A stretch of DNA of 64,000 nt from Margaritifera margaritifera (Eukaryota; Mollusca; Bivalvia; Unionida; Margaritiferidae). Shown here piece after piece: positions 46,568-59,300 of the stretch. Both the position numbers and the translations under genes were made by a program. The DNA lies in assembly GCA_029931535.1 (NCBI GenBank), contig JAQPZY010001297.1, positions 1,798,001 to 1,862,000 of the forward strand, written 5' to 3'. Position 1 is the first letter of the stretch, and every line of letters starts with the position of its first letter. Below the pieces are notes generated by a model. It was not told where the DNA came from. It made no database searches and saw only the letters and a list, made by a program, of their open reading frames with translations.

Positions 46568-48059
46568 GTTCCCTTAAAATAACATAAACACTGTGGAGAT
46601 ACATATATACGCAATTTGTTTATTTAAAAAGTAATGAATGAGAAGGAAATGCAATTAATGGGTGTATATTGCCAATATTAATGAGACCTAATCTTATAAA
46701 AGAATCAACGAATGTATAATTTGCTGAAATGATGTGATTTCAATCATACACTAACTTTGCCTACGGATAAGACCGAGCCAATGTAAACACATACCACAAA
46801 AGAGTGAAACTTTGCACATTTTTATAGAGAGCTACAATTACATTTATATCTGACACAATAAATTCTCTTATAATTAGTATTTATGTCTTTTTCTAAGTTG
46901 ACACCTACACTATTTGGTAGATTTGATTTTTGTGATGTCTGATTACTTGATAAATCTTATATGACCAATTTAATGCATAGCTAATCTGTGGTCATATAAT
47001 ATCGCGGTGTATACGGATACTGCATGTCCGATACTAAACCTGGAACGGGCATTTCAAGTTAAACAATAGAATACTTTTTGACATTTAACATTTAACTTTT
47101 ATAAGACACGACTTTAATAATATAATAACATAAAAATGCTAAACCAAAAAATAAAGTGAAAATTCTTGCTAGTACAATAAGAGATGAAACAATACAATTT
47201 ATATCAACAATACAGAAATAAAGAGAAAAATGGATTAAAATCGTAAGAAAGAGAGAGAAAACAAGAGAAATATATATTTTACAACTAACTTTGAGAGTAA
47301 TCTATATCAGCCAGACACCATTAGTTTTGTAAACGAAGTGTCTGCAACTCCGTGCAATTTATGATGGCATATATTTCACTACCATCTAAAGCGAAGGAGT
47401 GAATGGGGAATGAAGGAAACATTAAATTGTTCAAATCTATCAAAACGAAATTTAGGAAGTAAAATTGTTAGATGGTTAAATTTTGATGGAATAGTAATAT
47501 AGATTGGAAAATTTTTCAGTGTCAAAAGGGAATTTTTAGAGAGAAAATCTATATAAATAAAGGGGAAAGGAGTCCAGAGGCGGAACATTCATCTCCCCCC
47601 GGCCAGAGTTTCAAAGGCGTAATCCTGACTGGAATAGCCGTAACTCAAAAGGGAGCACAGAGAAAAGGAAATCCAAAGAAATCTATTGGATTATCCGACT
47701 GCAAACAAGCAAACATAGCGACTTAAATCAAGGAGAATCCAAACGGTCTTTTTTTCCGCGCATAGGTGACAAGGAATTTCCAAGTTACCAGAATCGCATT
47801 TTCCTGCCAATAATTTGCTTTTTATCTCAAACCTATGGTCTTCTTCTGTTAAAAAAAGTGTCAAATGTAAAAAACGCATATAAATTTATTATTAAAAAAA
47901 CCCCAAAACAATAATTAGTATCAACTCAATTATGTAATACTACTTTAGAAGATAACTTCTACATTTTTTAAAGAAACCACCAGTTCAACCAAATACTTCA
48001 TCCGGGATAAAATATTTAATTAGTCAATTACAGACGGCGCTAAGATTTAATTGCTGATT
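46568..48059. other. No gene seen
   Basis: A+T-rich sequence between the 48-bp array and the duplicated segment at 48060. Nothing recognisable. Confidence 0.45.
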
Positions 48060-50290
48060 TGGACTCGGATCACAATTATTTGCCCTATATAGTCCCTACA
48101 TATCTTTATAAGTACTGAACTTTCCCGTGTGTCCAAAATCCTAATAAATCATCTGTTGATCTAAAGTATCTTTTCTAGCTGCTGAAATGTAAACAAAACA
48201 TGAATTTGGTCACAGATTTCACATCCGAGCACTCATCACGTATTGTGCACTGTCGGGAAACCACACACACACACACACACACACACCACGTTGCTCACAT
48301 TCTAAAGAATAAACAATGTCCTCTAACTCAATACCAAGAATGCCTAAATCTAACTGAAGTATCACCACCAAAACGAGACAGGAAAAAAAATGCTCTAAAG
48401 ATAGACCTGGACATCATTCGTGGGTGCTAACCCAGAAGTAATAATTGTGACATGAGTCCTATCAGACCAACTTATTTATGGCCAATTTTAGTCAAACTCT
48501 GATGTTTGCATGTCACACCTATTTCAGCTTTTCTCACGAAGTCTTATTGATTTTCATGACAAACAAGGTACGTGACAACTGTCAAAAAGTGTAATGTTGG
48601 TGTTCTGCAGGTTTGCAATTTCTTGACCAAATGCTTTTGAGACCGCAAAACTTAACTTACTCTGTCTTCCTTAATTATAATTATAGGAATTTTAAAATTT
48701 AATAGCAACATAATTATATTACAAGATAATTCTCTCTGAAAATGAGTTTAAAATATCAATAATGATAAATTTAATTTAACAGAATTTTAAATCAAAATGT
48801 AAATTTAGAAAAACTAAACTTCAACATAAAATTAAATTTCATACAAATATAAATAATGAGGCTAGCAAGTTGTAGACAGCAAAGTTGACCCAATGAATGG
48901 TATTTAAAATACATGATTGCTTGGGTCTTTGCAAATTATAACATTTTGCCTAGGAGTAGTGAAGCAAGATCACAGCGATTTTTGAGGAGAATTGCAATAT
49001 GCCGGTTCAAATGTACAAAGGTGTACACACTAAAGAAACAATGACAAGTGTTATGGTCCGGATTTATTGTCAGGTACTCGGCCAGTTGTTAGTATAATTA
49101 ATAGCACACTCAAATTTCCCATTATGATGGGACCATTGCCATGTTTTATAGGAAAAATGCATTGCGTTTCAATGTTAATAACCACAAAAGGCGACAATGT
49201 GATATGAAAATACAGCTCCACGGAAGCCCTACCTCACTAAACAGTAGTGTGGATCTCTCATGAAATACCAAGCCATATCTTTCAGGTACCATATATCAGT
49301 GTGGTAGTAACTAACTTTTTGTGGGTACATTGGATATGTCCTAATGAGACCTTGATATTACTACCTGACTGCTGGAGAGCTTCCAAGCTAAATCAACTCT
49401 TCCACCTTGTTCCAAATATCAAGCCAGACCTGAAAAGAAAATAACACATGCATTTTTAATCTCAAAGATCAGTGATATATATGTAAATGAAAGCGATTAG
49501 TATGGAGATGTCCAAATGATATTTAGCGCGTAAGCACATGAAAAAAAAACAATAACTAAACTCAGAAGTGTGAAGCAATGGACATGTACAAAGGGACTAT
49601 ACATCCCCAAAATATATACAGTGTCCAGAAGTATGTTTATTAGAGTATGTTTATCCATTTATAGGCTAAATAACTAATAAGGTACATTAGCTATTATGAC
49701 ATTTAAGTCAATGTGGGGATGGTGAAGTTTGATTATTAGTGCAGCAGTTAGTACGTAACAGTATACAGAAAAGTGCAGTGGAAACGTAATAAATAAAAAG
49801 ATATTACCATAATTAAGCTAATTCATGATGGAAATAACCTATTTTGATATTTCAAGTGCATATATCCAAGTATGTGCCTGACAGATCAACTGTAGGTACA
49901 TATACATTCTATATTTTCACCTAAATGTGAAATTCTGATCCCCTAAATTCTAAACAAAGATGGACATTTGCTCATGTGGGACATGCAACTATGTTAAGAT
50001 CAAATGTACAAAGCTAAGTAAAATTATCTGTTTTAACATTTTTGGTGGGTATTTTAGGTTGTCAGTTAACAATTATTATTTGCAATAAAAAAATGGTTAT
50101 AGTAAAATGGTTCATTACTATGGAACATCAGCTTATGCTACAATACCGCACTTTGTCAATTAACGTCTTAACCAAAATTAGCAATGAAAAGGAATGCATT
50201 TTGTGTTAGGCTAATTCATTTGGCTGCTTTCCTACATCAAATGTAAATAGACCTGGGGAAAGTACACTTTCTCTCTTTGACCTATATATT
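48060..50290 (-). repeat. Duplicated segment, copy 2 (decayed)
   Basis: It resembles 24061-25778 in the same orientation. It has the ATCACAATTATTTGCCCTAT start at 48070, GACAGGAAAAA and ATTCGTGGGT near 48378-48425, exon B copy at 49388-49429 and exon A remnant near 50215-50290. About 850 bp (48450-49290) has no counterpart in copy 1. A CA tract lies at 48262-48286. Confidence 0.65.
49388..49429 (-). pseudogene. Decayed copy of exon B
   Basis: The acceptor TCTTTTCAG is kept, then VWLDIWNKVEELI and TAG. Compared with 24463-24534 the frame is truncated by the stop, so this copy cannot make the same C-terminus. Confidence 0.55.
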
Positions 50291-50934
50291 TCTTTTGACA
50301 TTTTTCATTATCTGGCAGATTAAAAATGGCTTAGTAGACAACCTGAATGGACTCCTGTAGAAATCCTGAATGGACTCTAGTAGGTAGCCTGAATGAACTC
50401 CACTACGGAGTCTTCATTCTCATATTAAATACCATGCAACTATGTTTTGTACTGTGAGCCATATAAGAAAATATGTGTTACTCATATATCGCACCATTAT
50501 AAGCATATACAATAACTGCTTGGACCCACAATAAATAGTGTATATGACCTAGAGGCACAATATGAACTAATAAATGTTGTCATCATGTGTTGTGAAAAAA
50601 GTCCTCACTCTGACTTTCAAAGATATTGTATCTGACAGAATTTGAAAAATATCCAACATTTGATTTTTTATAGGGTGTAGTAATACATACATAATAATAA
50701 TGAGCATCAATCTCACAAAGACTATAAATGTGCATATTTATGCAAAAGTTTAAAAATTGAAACTTTTTACACTTTTTAGATTTAAAACAATATTAAATGT
50801 TTATTTTTCAATGTTATAGATCAATGTTTAATGTGAGTATACATAAACTGTCAAAATTTCAGGTCTCTATCTCAATTAATAAATATGGAATTCCATTTTA
50901 ATATTTTAAGGTTAACCCACTTACAGGACGCAGA

Positions 50935-51183
50935 TCACAATTATTTGCCCTATATAGTCCCTACACTTGTTTGCCAGTACTGAACTTTCCAATGTGTACA
51001 AAACCTAAAAAATCAATGTTAATCAAAAGTATTTTCAAAAAGATGAATTCACGGTGAGATTCTTGTCACAGGTTAAACGGCATTTTTTGAGAGGCTGAAG
51101 TGTAAACAAAACAACATGCAGTGGGTCAGAGATTTTTCTTCCTTGTACGCATCAATGCTCATTACTCACTGTGCGCTGTCGAC

Positions 51184-51221
<38 letters not shown>

Positions 51222-51400
51222 ATACTGCTCATGTTCTAAAGAATAAAACATTTTCTTTAAATCAATACCAAGAATGCCTAAATCTAACTCAAGTATCGTG
51301 ACCAAAACGAGACAGGAAAAATGCTCTATGAATTGACTGGGACTACATTCATTGGTACTGACCCAGAAATAATATTTATGACCTGAGGTACGTCATCAGT
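50935..51400 (-). repeat. Duplicated segment, copy 3 (partial)
   Basis: It repeats the left part of copy 2, which it closely follows: ATCACAATTATTTGCCCTAT, AGTCCCTACACTTGTTTG, a CA tract (51188-51221), ATACCAAGAATGCCTAAATC and AAACGAGACAGGAAAAATGC. It stops before the exon B region. Confidence 0.7.
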
Positions 51401-53130
51401 TGGAGTCCTTTGTTCTTGCCATTCCGCTTTGCAAGCATTTAATCAAGATGCATCTTAAAACTTAGGAACGTTCAACCCTGCTTAACCTTGTGCGTTTTTA
51501 GGAACGTTCAACCCCGTTTAACCTTGTTCGTTTTTTTATTTCATTGTATCGTTTATGTAATTATCTCCTGCAAACATCATGTAGATACTGTATAGTAATG
51601 ACTTTTTTGCATTTTGGTCTTGTTACGTTTATGTGATCGTGTTTGACGGCTTCGTGCCCTTGAAAAAGGAAACGGTAGATTTCGAAAGCGGTTGGGCTGG
51701 TTTCTCACCAGTTTGGCACTGTTGTTTGTTAGCTTTTCATTCATATATATATATATATATATATATGAAAATCTTTCGTTAAGTCCTATAATGTTTGTTT
51801 ACAAGGAAGTGGCGGTAGGTGGAGGCTTGGAAGGACGAACAAAAACTGAAACAAAATCATATCATTATTGTTTAGGAGAAATAAATAATCGTTACATTCC
51901 ATTGTAGACCAATTAGTGTGCGTAATGAAAGTCAATACCAGCAGTAATTTAAAACACTCTACACACTATTATTTTCAAAATTCAAAAGGAGTTCATAAAA
52001 TAATGTTGCTTTGGATATGATGTAATAAATTCATTTAATATCACTGTAATTGCTAAACCAACCGATTTTCAAGCCTTCTCATTTTTTACTGAAGTTTCAA
52101 AAATCGCTTGATGGCCTAGATCAATCATAAACATGCAGATTAATTAACTTCACAAAGAGCTTCAAGGATGAGCTAGACTTTAATGTAAAAGATATAAATT
52201 GTGTATGGAATAATGGATATTTATCCAAATTATTCTTGTTAAGTCACGGTGTTGACAAAGGTGCCCCTTATTCTTTTTTTTTTTTATCCATTTGACAATA
52301 TAAACATGCATCAATTTCTTATGCGTAATGTGGAAAACCTAAAGGGGTATAACTTCTATGACAATAAAATTAAACTTTCAGTATTTGTCAACGTTACCGC
52401 TATTCCTTTAAATTGCCAAGAACAAAGTAGACACGACACCATGAAAGTATATCGTGATCTTTTAACAGATATTTAAATTATCACTGAATTGTGAAACGTT
52501 CTTTGCATTAAAGCTTGGTTCGTTGAAAATGACGGGCAATAAATATTGTCATAACAACATTTAACAGGATTTTTACTTGTGTTCAAAATCGGATATTACC
52601 TTTCACACATATTTAGAGCTAACACATGTGTTAGATTTTTATCCAAGGTAAAATCTTTTAAATGCAGGCCTGGAAAGTTAAAGGTAACATTTTTACATAT
52701 CTAGGAATAAAGTCAATTTGGCAAAATTTTTCCAAGGCCAAGTTACCATTAACGGTTGGGGCTTGTCAAAAAGTAGAAAATATAAAGAACGTTATGAACA
52801 TTTTGAAAAAGATTTATGGAATTGGAGAAAAAACCAAGATAAGGCATGACGAAAATATATTGCAAAATAATATTACTGAGAATTTACAATTATCGGTATT
52901 TAAAGTTTCTTTAAAGGAAAGCAAACAAAAGAGCTTGGAGAGAAAATAAGATTAATCGACTCCTCAGTAAAGTTGATGGTTCAATTTTGGGCCTGAATCG
53001 AAATGCTAAAGAATTAAAAAGAACCGAAATGGCACGCTTATTGTTTCTAGTGACACTGAAAACATATTTCTACTTTACATATATTGACGATTTAAAGCAT
53101 ATTAGATTTCAGTGACATGTTTCAGGATGA
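51401..53130. other. No supported gene
   Basis: It holds two direct copies of AGGAACGTTCAACCC(T/C)G near 51463-51530 and a CTTGAAAAAGGAAACGGTAG motif at about 51660 of a type common beside retroelements. There is also a short TA tract (51743-51765). A frame at 52662-52949 is lysine-rich, probably chance in A+T-rich DNA. Confidence 0.4.
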
Positions 53131-53135
53131 TGCAA

Positions 53136-53460
53136 AGTTTTCTATGATTTTGACACATCAAAGTTAAAGTTTTCTATGATTTTGACACATCAAAGTTAAA
53201 GTTTTCTATGATTTTGACACATCAAAGTTAAAGTTTTCTATGGTTTTGACACATCAAAGTTAAAGTTTTCTATGATTTTGACACATGCAAGTTAAAGTTT
53301 TCTATGATTTTGACACATCAAAGTTAAAGTTTTCTATGATTTTGACACATCAAAGTTAAAGCTTTCTATGATTTTGACACATCAAAGTTAAAGTTTTCTA
53401 TGATTTTGACACATCAAAATTAAAGTTTTCTATGATTTTGACACATCAAAGTTAAAGTTT
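53136..53460. repeat. 32-bp tandem repeat, about ten units
   Basis: The unit is GTTTTCTATGATTTTGACAC, then ATCAAAGTTAAA, nearly identical throughout. It ends about 30 bp before the exon at 53494, so it lies in the intron just ahead of that acceptor. Confidence 0.95.
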
Positions 53461-53493
53461 TTAAATATAGACATTCATCCACTCTCTTTTCAG

Positions 53494-53544
53494 ATCAACC
53501 GTCATTGAGCCAAGAAACAAATATAGCTGTACACAAAAATGCAG
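53494..53544 (+). CDS. Candidate cytoplasmic-tail exon, phase 1-1
   Basis: CTCTCTTTTCAG precedes 51 bp that read, after the shared first base, NQPSLSQETNIAVHKNA, with GTACAG following. Phases match the donor of the transmembrane exon at 40978. The last ~24 bp plus donor and 29 bp of intron are directly duplicated with 53-bp period (53521 and 53574), giving a second potential donor. It is a paralogue of 39227-39283. Confidence 0.45.
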
Positions 53545-54240
53545 GTACAGGCAACATTTGATTTTGATTTCTTATATAGCTGTACACAAAAATGCAGGTA
53601 CATGCAAAATTTGATTCTGATTTCGTTCTTCCTCTAGAAGGGTAGGATGGAGGTGTCTCTATATGCTTGAATTATACTTTTATTGTTTACTACTATGCCA
53701 TATAATTTAATTGCTGTCCATGTTTGTGTAATGCTAATACACATTCAATTATAACTATTCAATTTGTAATTATAACAGTGATAATAACTTAACTTTCCAT
53801 TATTCCAGGTCTAAGTATTTGCACTAATATTCCAGGTCTAAGTTTTTGCACTAATAAGTTATCTAATAAATTTCGTTAAAATATTTAGCGAATCGACTAT
53901 TTGGTCAAATGGGAATTAGATTTACTCAATATAAACCAAATACGTATTCAAGGTATAACATTATTAAGGATCATCGAATCTTGTTGTAAATTATTGTAAT
54001 GTGCGAATTCGTTTCATAACCTATTTTCAAACGGGGTAATACATTGATAACACGCAGATGTGTATATGTTCATTCGTACGCTGACTGGTGTCTTCATCGT
54101 TACATATTTCTCTCATCTCAATTTTAATTATTATTATTATTATTATTATTATATGGATGGTGCCTATGATGGTGGTGATATTTATTGTTGTTGTTATTAT
54201 AATTACTGTTAATACTTTAAATATTTTTATTTATTAGCAG

Positions 54241-54417
54241 GGTAAGCGGCTGGACAGTTATCGATATGCAGTCGCTCCTGGAGATGAGAGAAGTAGGAAT
54301 TCATATAAGGGCGCCAAGAGGGAGCGGATGGCAAAATTTAGGCAAGAATATGAGATGGATGAACACAAAATTCCTGCCAATGAATTGTATGCAAGGCTTA
54401 GAACAGATCCAAATATG
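54241..54417 (+). CDS. Na+/K+-ATPase alpha subunit, N-terminal exon (gene 2)
   Basis: After ATTTATTAGCAG the exon reads GKRLDSYRYAVAPGDERSRN, a Lys/Arg-rich cytoplasmic segment (KGAKRERMAKFRQEYE), then MDEHKIPANELYARLRTDPN and M, with GTGAGA following. The last part is the conserved 'D-x-H-K-I/L-x-x-x-E-L' N-terminal actuator-domain entry of animal Na+/K+- and H+/K+-ATPase alpha chains. The exon is 59 codons in phase 0 and joins directly to GLSPEMARD at 60473. The initiator Met is in an unseen upstream exon; no first exon was found. The DSYR stretch resembles the N-terminus of arthropod alpha subunits. Confidence 0.85.
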
Positions 54418-55369
54418 GTGAGAAAAAAATTTGGAGATTTTGTTCTTTCAAATACAAAGTATAAGACCAATTAAAAAATTAAAATATCAGTAGACCAAAA
54501 ATACATCTTTCTTAGTGCACAACATGGAACTTATTAAAAAGCCTTCAACAAAAATTAAAGTGAAAAAAAAAAATCAAAAAAATCAACAACAAAAAATCAG
54601 TAAATCAAGTAAGGGGATTGTAACAGAATAGAAAGGGCAAAGGTCTGAAATTAATATGACACTGAAGAAAAGTCAAGTATGGTTGCTGTGGACGAATGAT
54701 GGGACATGATATTCTGTGTATCAAGGATCTTGGAGGTAAAGATTTTGTAGAATGCAAAATTATATCTTACAGTCGTAATTACCATGTCTAACAAGAAAAG
54801 GGTTAAATTTAAACATCTTTTGTTTTGTGTTTAATATACCAAAGTGTCGGGTCTGTGTTTGTAGAAAGTCCTTTACTTTTGGAGGTCGATAAATGCTTCG
54901 TACAAAGTTTGTTCAGGACGACTGCCAACTTCTCAAATTGATCCTATCTTAATAAAATGTCAGCGTATGTCGCTGACCAGATAAGATAATTACACATTTT
55001 GACATGTTCACACAAATGTAGCCATGCCGAATACCCATGTAGTTTTACAAAAAAAAAAATAAAATAAATAAATAAATAAAATAAAAGAAAAACAAAAAAA
55101 AAAATTACTCAAAATTTGCATTATATCGAAATGATCTGAACAGATGTCAGTGACTCGATTTCTTACATGTTTTGTATAGCACTTAATTATTTAATTTGGT
55201 GATTATGAACAATCGCATATTCGCAACAACCTCTTCCATCACCTACCAACATAATTTGTGTGTGCATTTGTTGGGGGTGCGGCTACCTCTACTGGTCATA
55301 GACCAGAAAAGCTTATGGGATGGTTTTGTGTCTGTCGTCCGTCCATCGGTTAGCACACATTTGTTATCG

Positions 55370-56045
55370 CTACTCCTCCTAAACTACTTGGAAGATTGCA
55401 ATGAAACTTTACACACACATTTATCTCTTGGTCCAGATGGGCCTAAAGGAAAAGGGTATCGTTCGAACGTTCAATATGGCTGCTATAGCAACCGTCTTGA
55501 AAATCGTATTGCTACTCCTCTTGAATGGAGTTTTCACATAAAGACTTATTATGGTGTCTAGTTGGTTCTAAATGAAAATGGTACCCACTGGACGTCGAAT
55601 ATGGCTGCCATGACATCCATCTTTAAAATATTCTTATCGCTACATCTCCTGAACCGAACCCCATACTGACATGGGGTTTTCACCAGAAGACTTCTTATGA
55701 TGTCTAGCTGGTCATAAATGGTGCTAATTTGATGTCTAATAGGGCTACCACAGTGGCCATCTTGAAAATCTTGGTATTACTACTCCTGAATAGATGGTCA
55801 TATCATTATGGGGTTTTCACTAAAATACTTCTTATGATGTTAGTTGGCTTCAAATTGAAATGGTGCAGATCTGATGTCTAATATGACCACCACAGCAGCC
55901 ATCTTGAAAATGTTATCACTACTCGTCCTGAATAGAAAGTCATATTGACATGATGTTTTCACCGGAAGACTTCTTATGATGCCTAGTTGGTTCTGAAAGA
56001 AAATAGTGCCGACCTGATGTTTAATATGGTCGCTGCTGATATTAA
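55370..56045. repeat. ~135-bp tandem repeat, about five units
   Basis: Each unit has ACTCCTCCTGAATAG, then GGGGTTTTCACCAGAAGACT, TCTTATGATGTCTAGTTGGT, a GATGTCTAATATGGC part and GCAGCCATCTTGAAAAT. Divergence is moderate. The CTACTCCTCCTAAAC-type head is common in dispersed repeats of marine invertebrates. Confidence 0.85.
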
Positions 56046-56061
56046 GTTTTTTGAAGGAGTG

Positions 56062-56340
56062 AAACTAATTTTAATTATGTTATACTTACCTGTCACTACT
56101 GGGTGCCCTCCTCCCACTCCGCTCTGGTTCCACTCATTAGCCAAACGTCCTTTAAAAAGAACGAGAACGCGCTATTGCGCAAGAGCCGATGACTTATATA
56201 TGACTGGGTTGATGCACGTGTTCTAAGAATTTCCAGAACAGGAGGATGGTGCATCTAGCACGGACGAGTGTTTTTTCCATTGCGGAAAGAGTAAGCTTAA
56301 CAGTAGTGACAAGTAAGTATTACATAGTGAAAATTAGTTT
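56062..56340. mobile_element. MITE-like element with ~40-bp terminal inverted repeats
   Basis: The left end (AAACTAATTTT, ATG, ATACTTACCTGTCACTACTG) pairs with the right end (CAGTAGTGACAAGTAAGTAT, CATAG, AAAATTAGTTT) at most positions. The internal ~200 bp has no ORF and includes GCGCTATTGCGC. A target duplication is not clear. Confidence 0.65.
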
Positions 56341-59300
56341 TACAACCCCCCCCCCCCCATTTCCACCCTATTTTGTTACATTTGTAACTGAAAGAAAAAT
56401 ATAATTAGCCATTCTCGTAAGCACGTTTTTCCAGTCGCATGCTATGTAGCACCATTTATCATTTGTATATGCGTTGAGTTTTAATAAGTGGTAGATATGG
56501 AATGACGAATAACTGATTTATTCACTCCAGCATAACGCTTAAATCGTGATAGTGATAAACATTACCGCAGTAAAGACTACTGTAGTGAACAAGCTGGTAA
56601 AACCCACAAGAACCAAAGATAAAAGTCAAAGAAAATGTGAATCTTCCGATAAAAAATTGGATTCCGCATTGGTGGAAAAAAACAACAACAAACAAAACAT
56701 TGTCACACACTCGAGAAGTCCCGTAAAAAAAAATACTGATCACTATAATGTTGGAGGTTGCTTAATACGTTTCCTTCTCCTTCTCCCACACAGTAAGAGT
56801 AAGGTCGGAGACATCAAAGAAGAGAATCCTACACTAAAGATGGTTATTTATTTGGTTTTTCATGCAATTAACATGTAAAATAGACTACGAACACGATATC
56901 TCGTTTTATTAAGGGGTCGGTCCATTGTGATCACACCATTGGCCTGCTTTTTCTAATGGAGGGCACCAGTTGGCCCCTTTTATCTTAACACTGGCTGAAA
57001 CACTGCATCATACTTCACAGCGACTATACTGAAATTTGTTTGTGTGGATAATTGTTTGGTGAACTTAGCTCTTCTGACTTTGATATCTTATGGTCTAATG
57101 CATAGATAATTCAACTCGACGGAAGCCTGTATGCCTATTTAATATGTCAGGGTTCTACGGTATGCCGAAAGCCACATAAAAGTATCCATAATTTGCATTT
57201 TTGGACGCATGAAATTTCCAATGGCTGAATTCTTGGTACACAAGTTTTGTTTTGTCGGCGAAATTCTTCTATTTGATCTGTTACTACAAAGCGAGTATTA
57301 TTGATGTAGTGTGCAAGCTATCAAAAAAAGTTCAAGCGATTTTAATGTAAATAGGTGAAGCCGCATAAGTTAAATCTTAGCAGACAAGATGATTAAGATA
57401 TCTGTTAATCGATTGTAGGTGCCTAATAATCAAAAGAGACTAATTATACGTGCGTGTGATTTGACACCTTTCTTTGATAAACATTATTCGGCACAATTAT
57501 TATCTATTATGTTCAAAATTCTTATTAGATGTTTGGAACACTTATATTTTATCGTATACTGTAGTTTGAAAAATTATGCCAAGACTTTGGGACTTGTTTT
57601 GTTTGTTGGAGGAATACAAACTTCCATGTTAATTGTCGTAAATCGTCATAAAATCGACTGTTTTTCGGTGTCATATACAGCTATACTTTCGTTCTCGAGT
57701 TATTAGCATATGTGTATTTTTTTGACGCGAACTTTGCATGATTTCTTTGGTGCCAAGCGCACGGCTGCAGATGAGGGTGATTCTTGCAAGACTGGCAGAC
57801 ATAAATTAATAGCGGCATCTAGTTTTGATAAAGAAAACAGACTGAGAGATTCGTAGAATAAATCATGGAGTAGGTCATTCCCATGGGACGAAAAATGAGG
57901 AAACAATGGAACATGGTGTCGCGACTGTGGACGGAAAAATGCAATGGCAAGCCAAGAAACACCAGATCCAGAACTTGACTATTGTGATCCTAAATCTGCT
58001 GTGTTAAAAATTTTTAAGTTTTTTAAAAAAAAAGAACAATGTGAATGCAGTATGCTGTGTTACTTAAAGATGGAATGAAAAAAAGTGAATGGAATATGGT
58101 TATTTGTTTCTTCCAGTGTCTTGGAGAATCTATTGATTTGAAATGGAATTAAGCTAATTAAATAAATTAATATGGAAAAGAAAGTGTAATCATTCTTCAT
58201 TCCTTCTAGCTGCGCAAAAAAATTAAGAATGACATGGTAAAGCATTGAGAATTGTCACATTTGTAACATCACATTCAACCACAATTGTCACGGTTATCAA
58301 CTGCCTTAATTTTTCATTTAGTTATTATAATACTAAATATTTCACAATAAATAGGCATTAGCAATCTGATGACATATATATTGGTGATACTAGAATACAC
58401 GCACACTGTTATAAATTATGTGCATGAAAAAAAGTATCGTTATTGGGACATCTTGTTTTAGGGTCGGGACTGCACCTTTTTCCAAGGAAGAAGTCCTGGA
58501 CTGCAACTTTCAAATCCTATAGAGAACCCTGATATGTGCTGATTATCCATTCTGAGAATGAGCATAATTTTACAAAACGTTTCTTTAAAAAAATGTCTTG
58601 ACATTCTACAGTATTGGTAGAAATGAAGTCCGAAGCGAGTTTGAGACAATCGGGTTGCTGAATTGCAATACAGCTACATATTCTCAAGTTAATCTGTTGG
58701 TGATATCTGCACAAGACCTAATTGTGCTTCATGGCATTTATGATGTTTAGCCAGATCTTCACTTGCCAGAGTGGACATGTATGATGTAAAGTCCAAATCA
58801 AAATGGTGTGAACATAAAGTGTATGTAAACAAAGTAGTGACAGGAATTAAATGTTCTCATTCGCAGTCGGCTTGAAAACCTTACGCTTTAAAACTTGTAA
58901 CATTGTAGCTATCATCTTTAAAAGCCTTGTAATACATGTTGATAAAGTTTTACATTAACCAAGCTCTGTTCTGTTTAATTTGAGCCTGCTAGTTCAAAAG
59001 ATAACGAGAAGGCTTGAAATTTGTTCACTTAGTCTTGGACCGGTATAGTCTGTTTCTGAAAGTATTTAGGGGTGTGTATCCCCAGACTTTTTTGTATTGT
59101 GTGACAGTACAGTGTATTGTAATAAATTGGGGAAACTCTGTAGAAAGTGCAAATAAAAAGTAGTAAAGAGTGAAGAAAAAGTCAAAATTTTGTCCAACTT
59201 TAATTTATTTTAAATATTTTTAATTGAAGAGTCTTTGGGAAACAACCTTACATATGGACGAGTTCGAGGTACATGATAGACTGCTATTTAATTTGCGTCT

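Noticed and set aside
45772..46614. 280-codon minus-strand ORF as a definite gene
   Set aside because: It is explained by a repeat unit divisible by three and is open on both strands. Kept as a repeat and as a finding, not as a CDS.
52662..52949. 95-codon lysine-rich plus-strand frame
   Set aside because: A+T-rich composition readily gives such frames; no domain, splice site or homologous copy supports it.
56082..56245. U1 snRNA gene
   Set aside because: Only the first 11 bases match; the stem-loops and Sm site expected of U1 are not seen, and the bases belong to inverted repeats.
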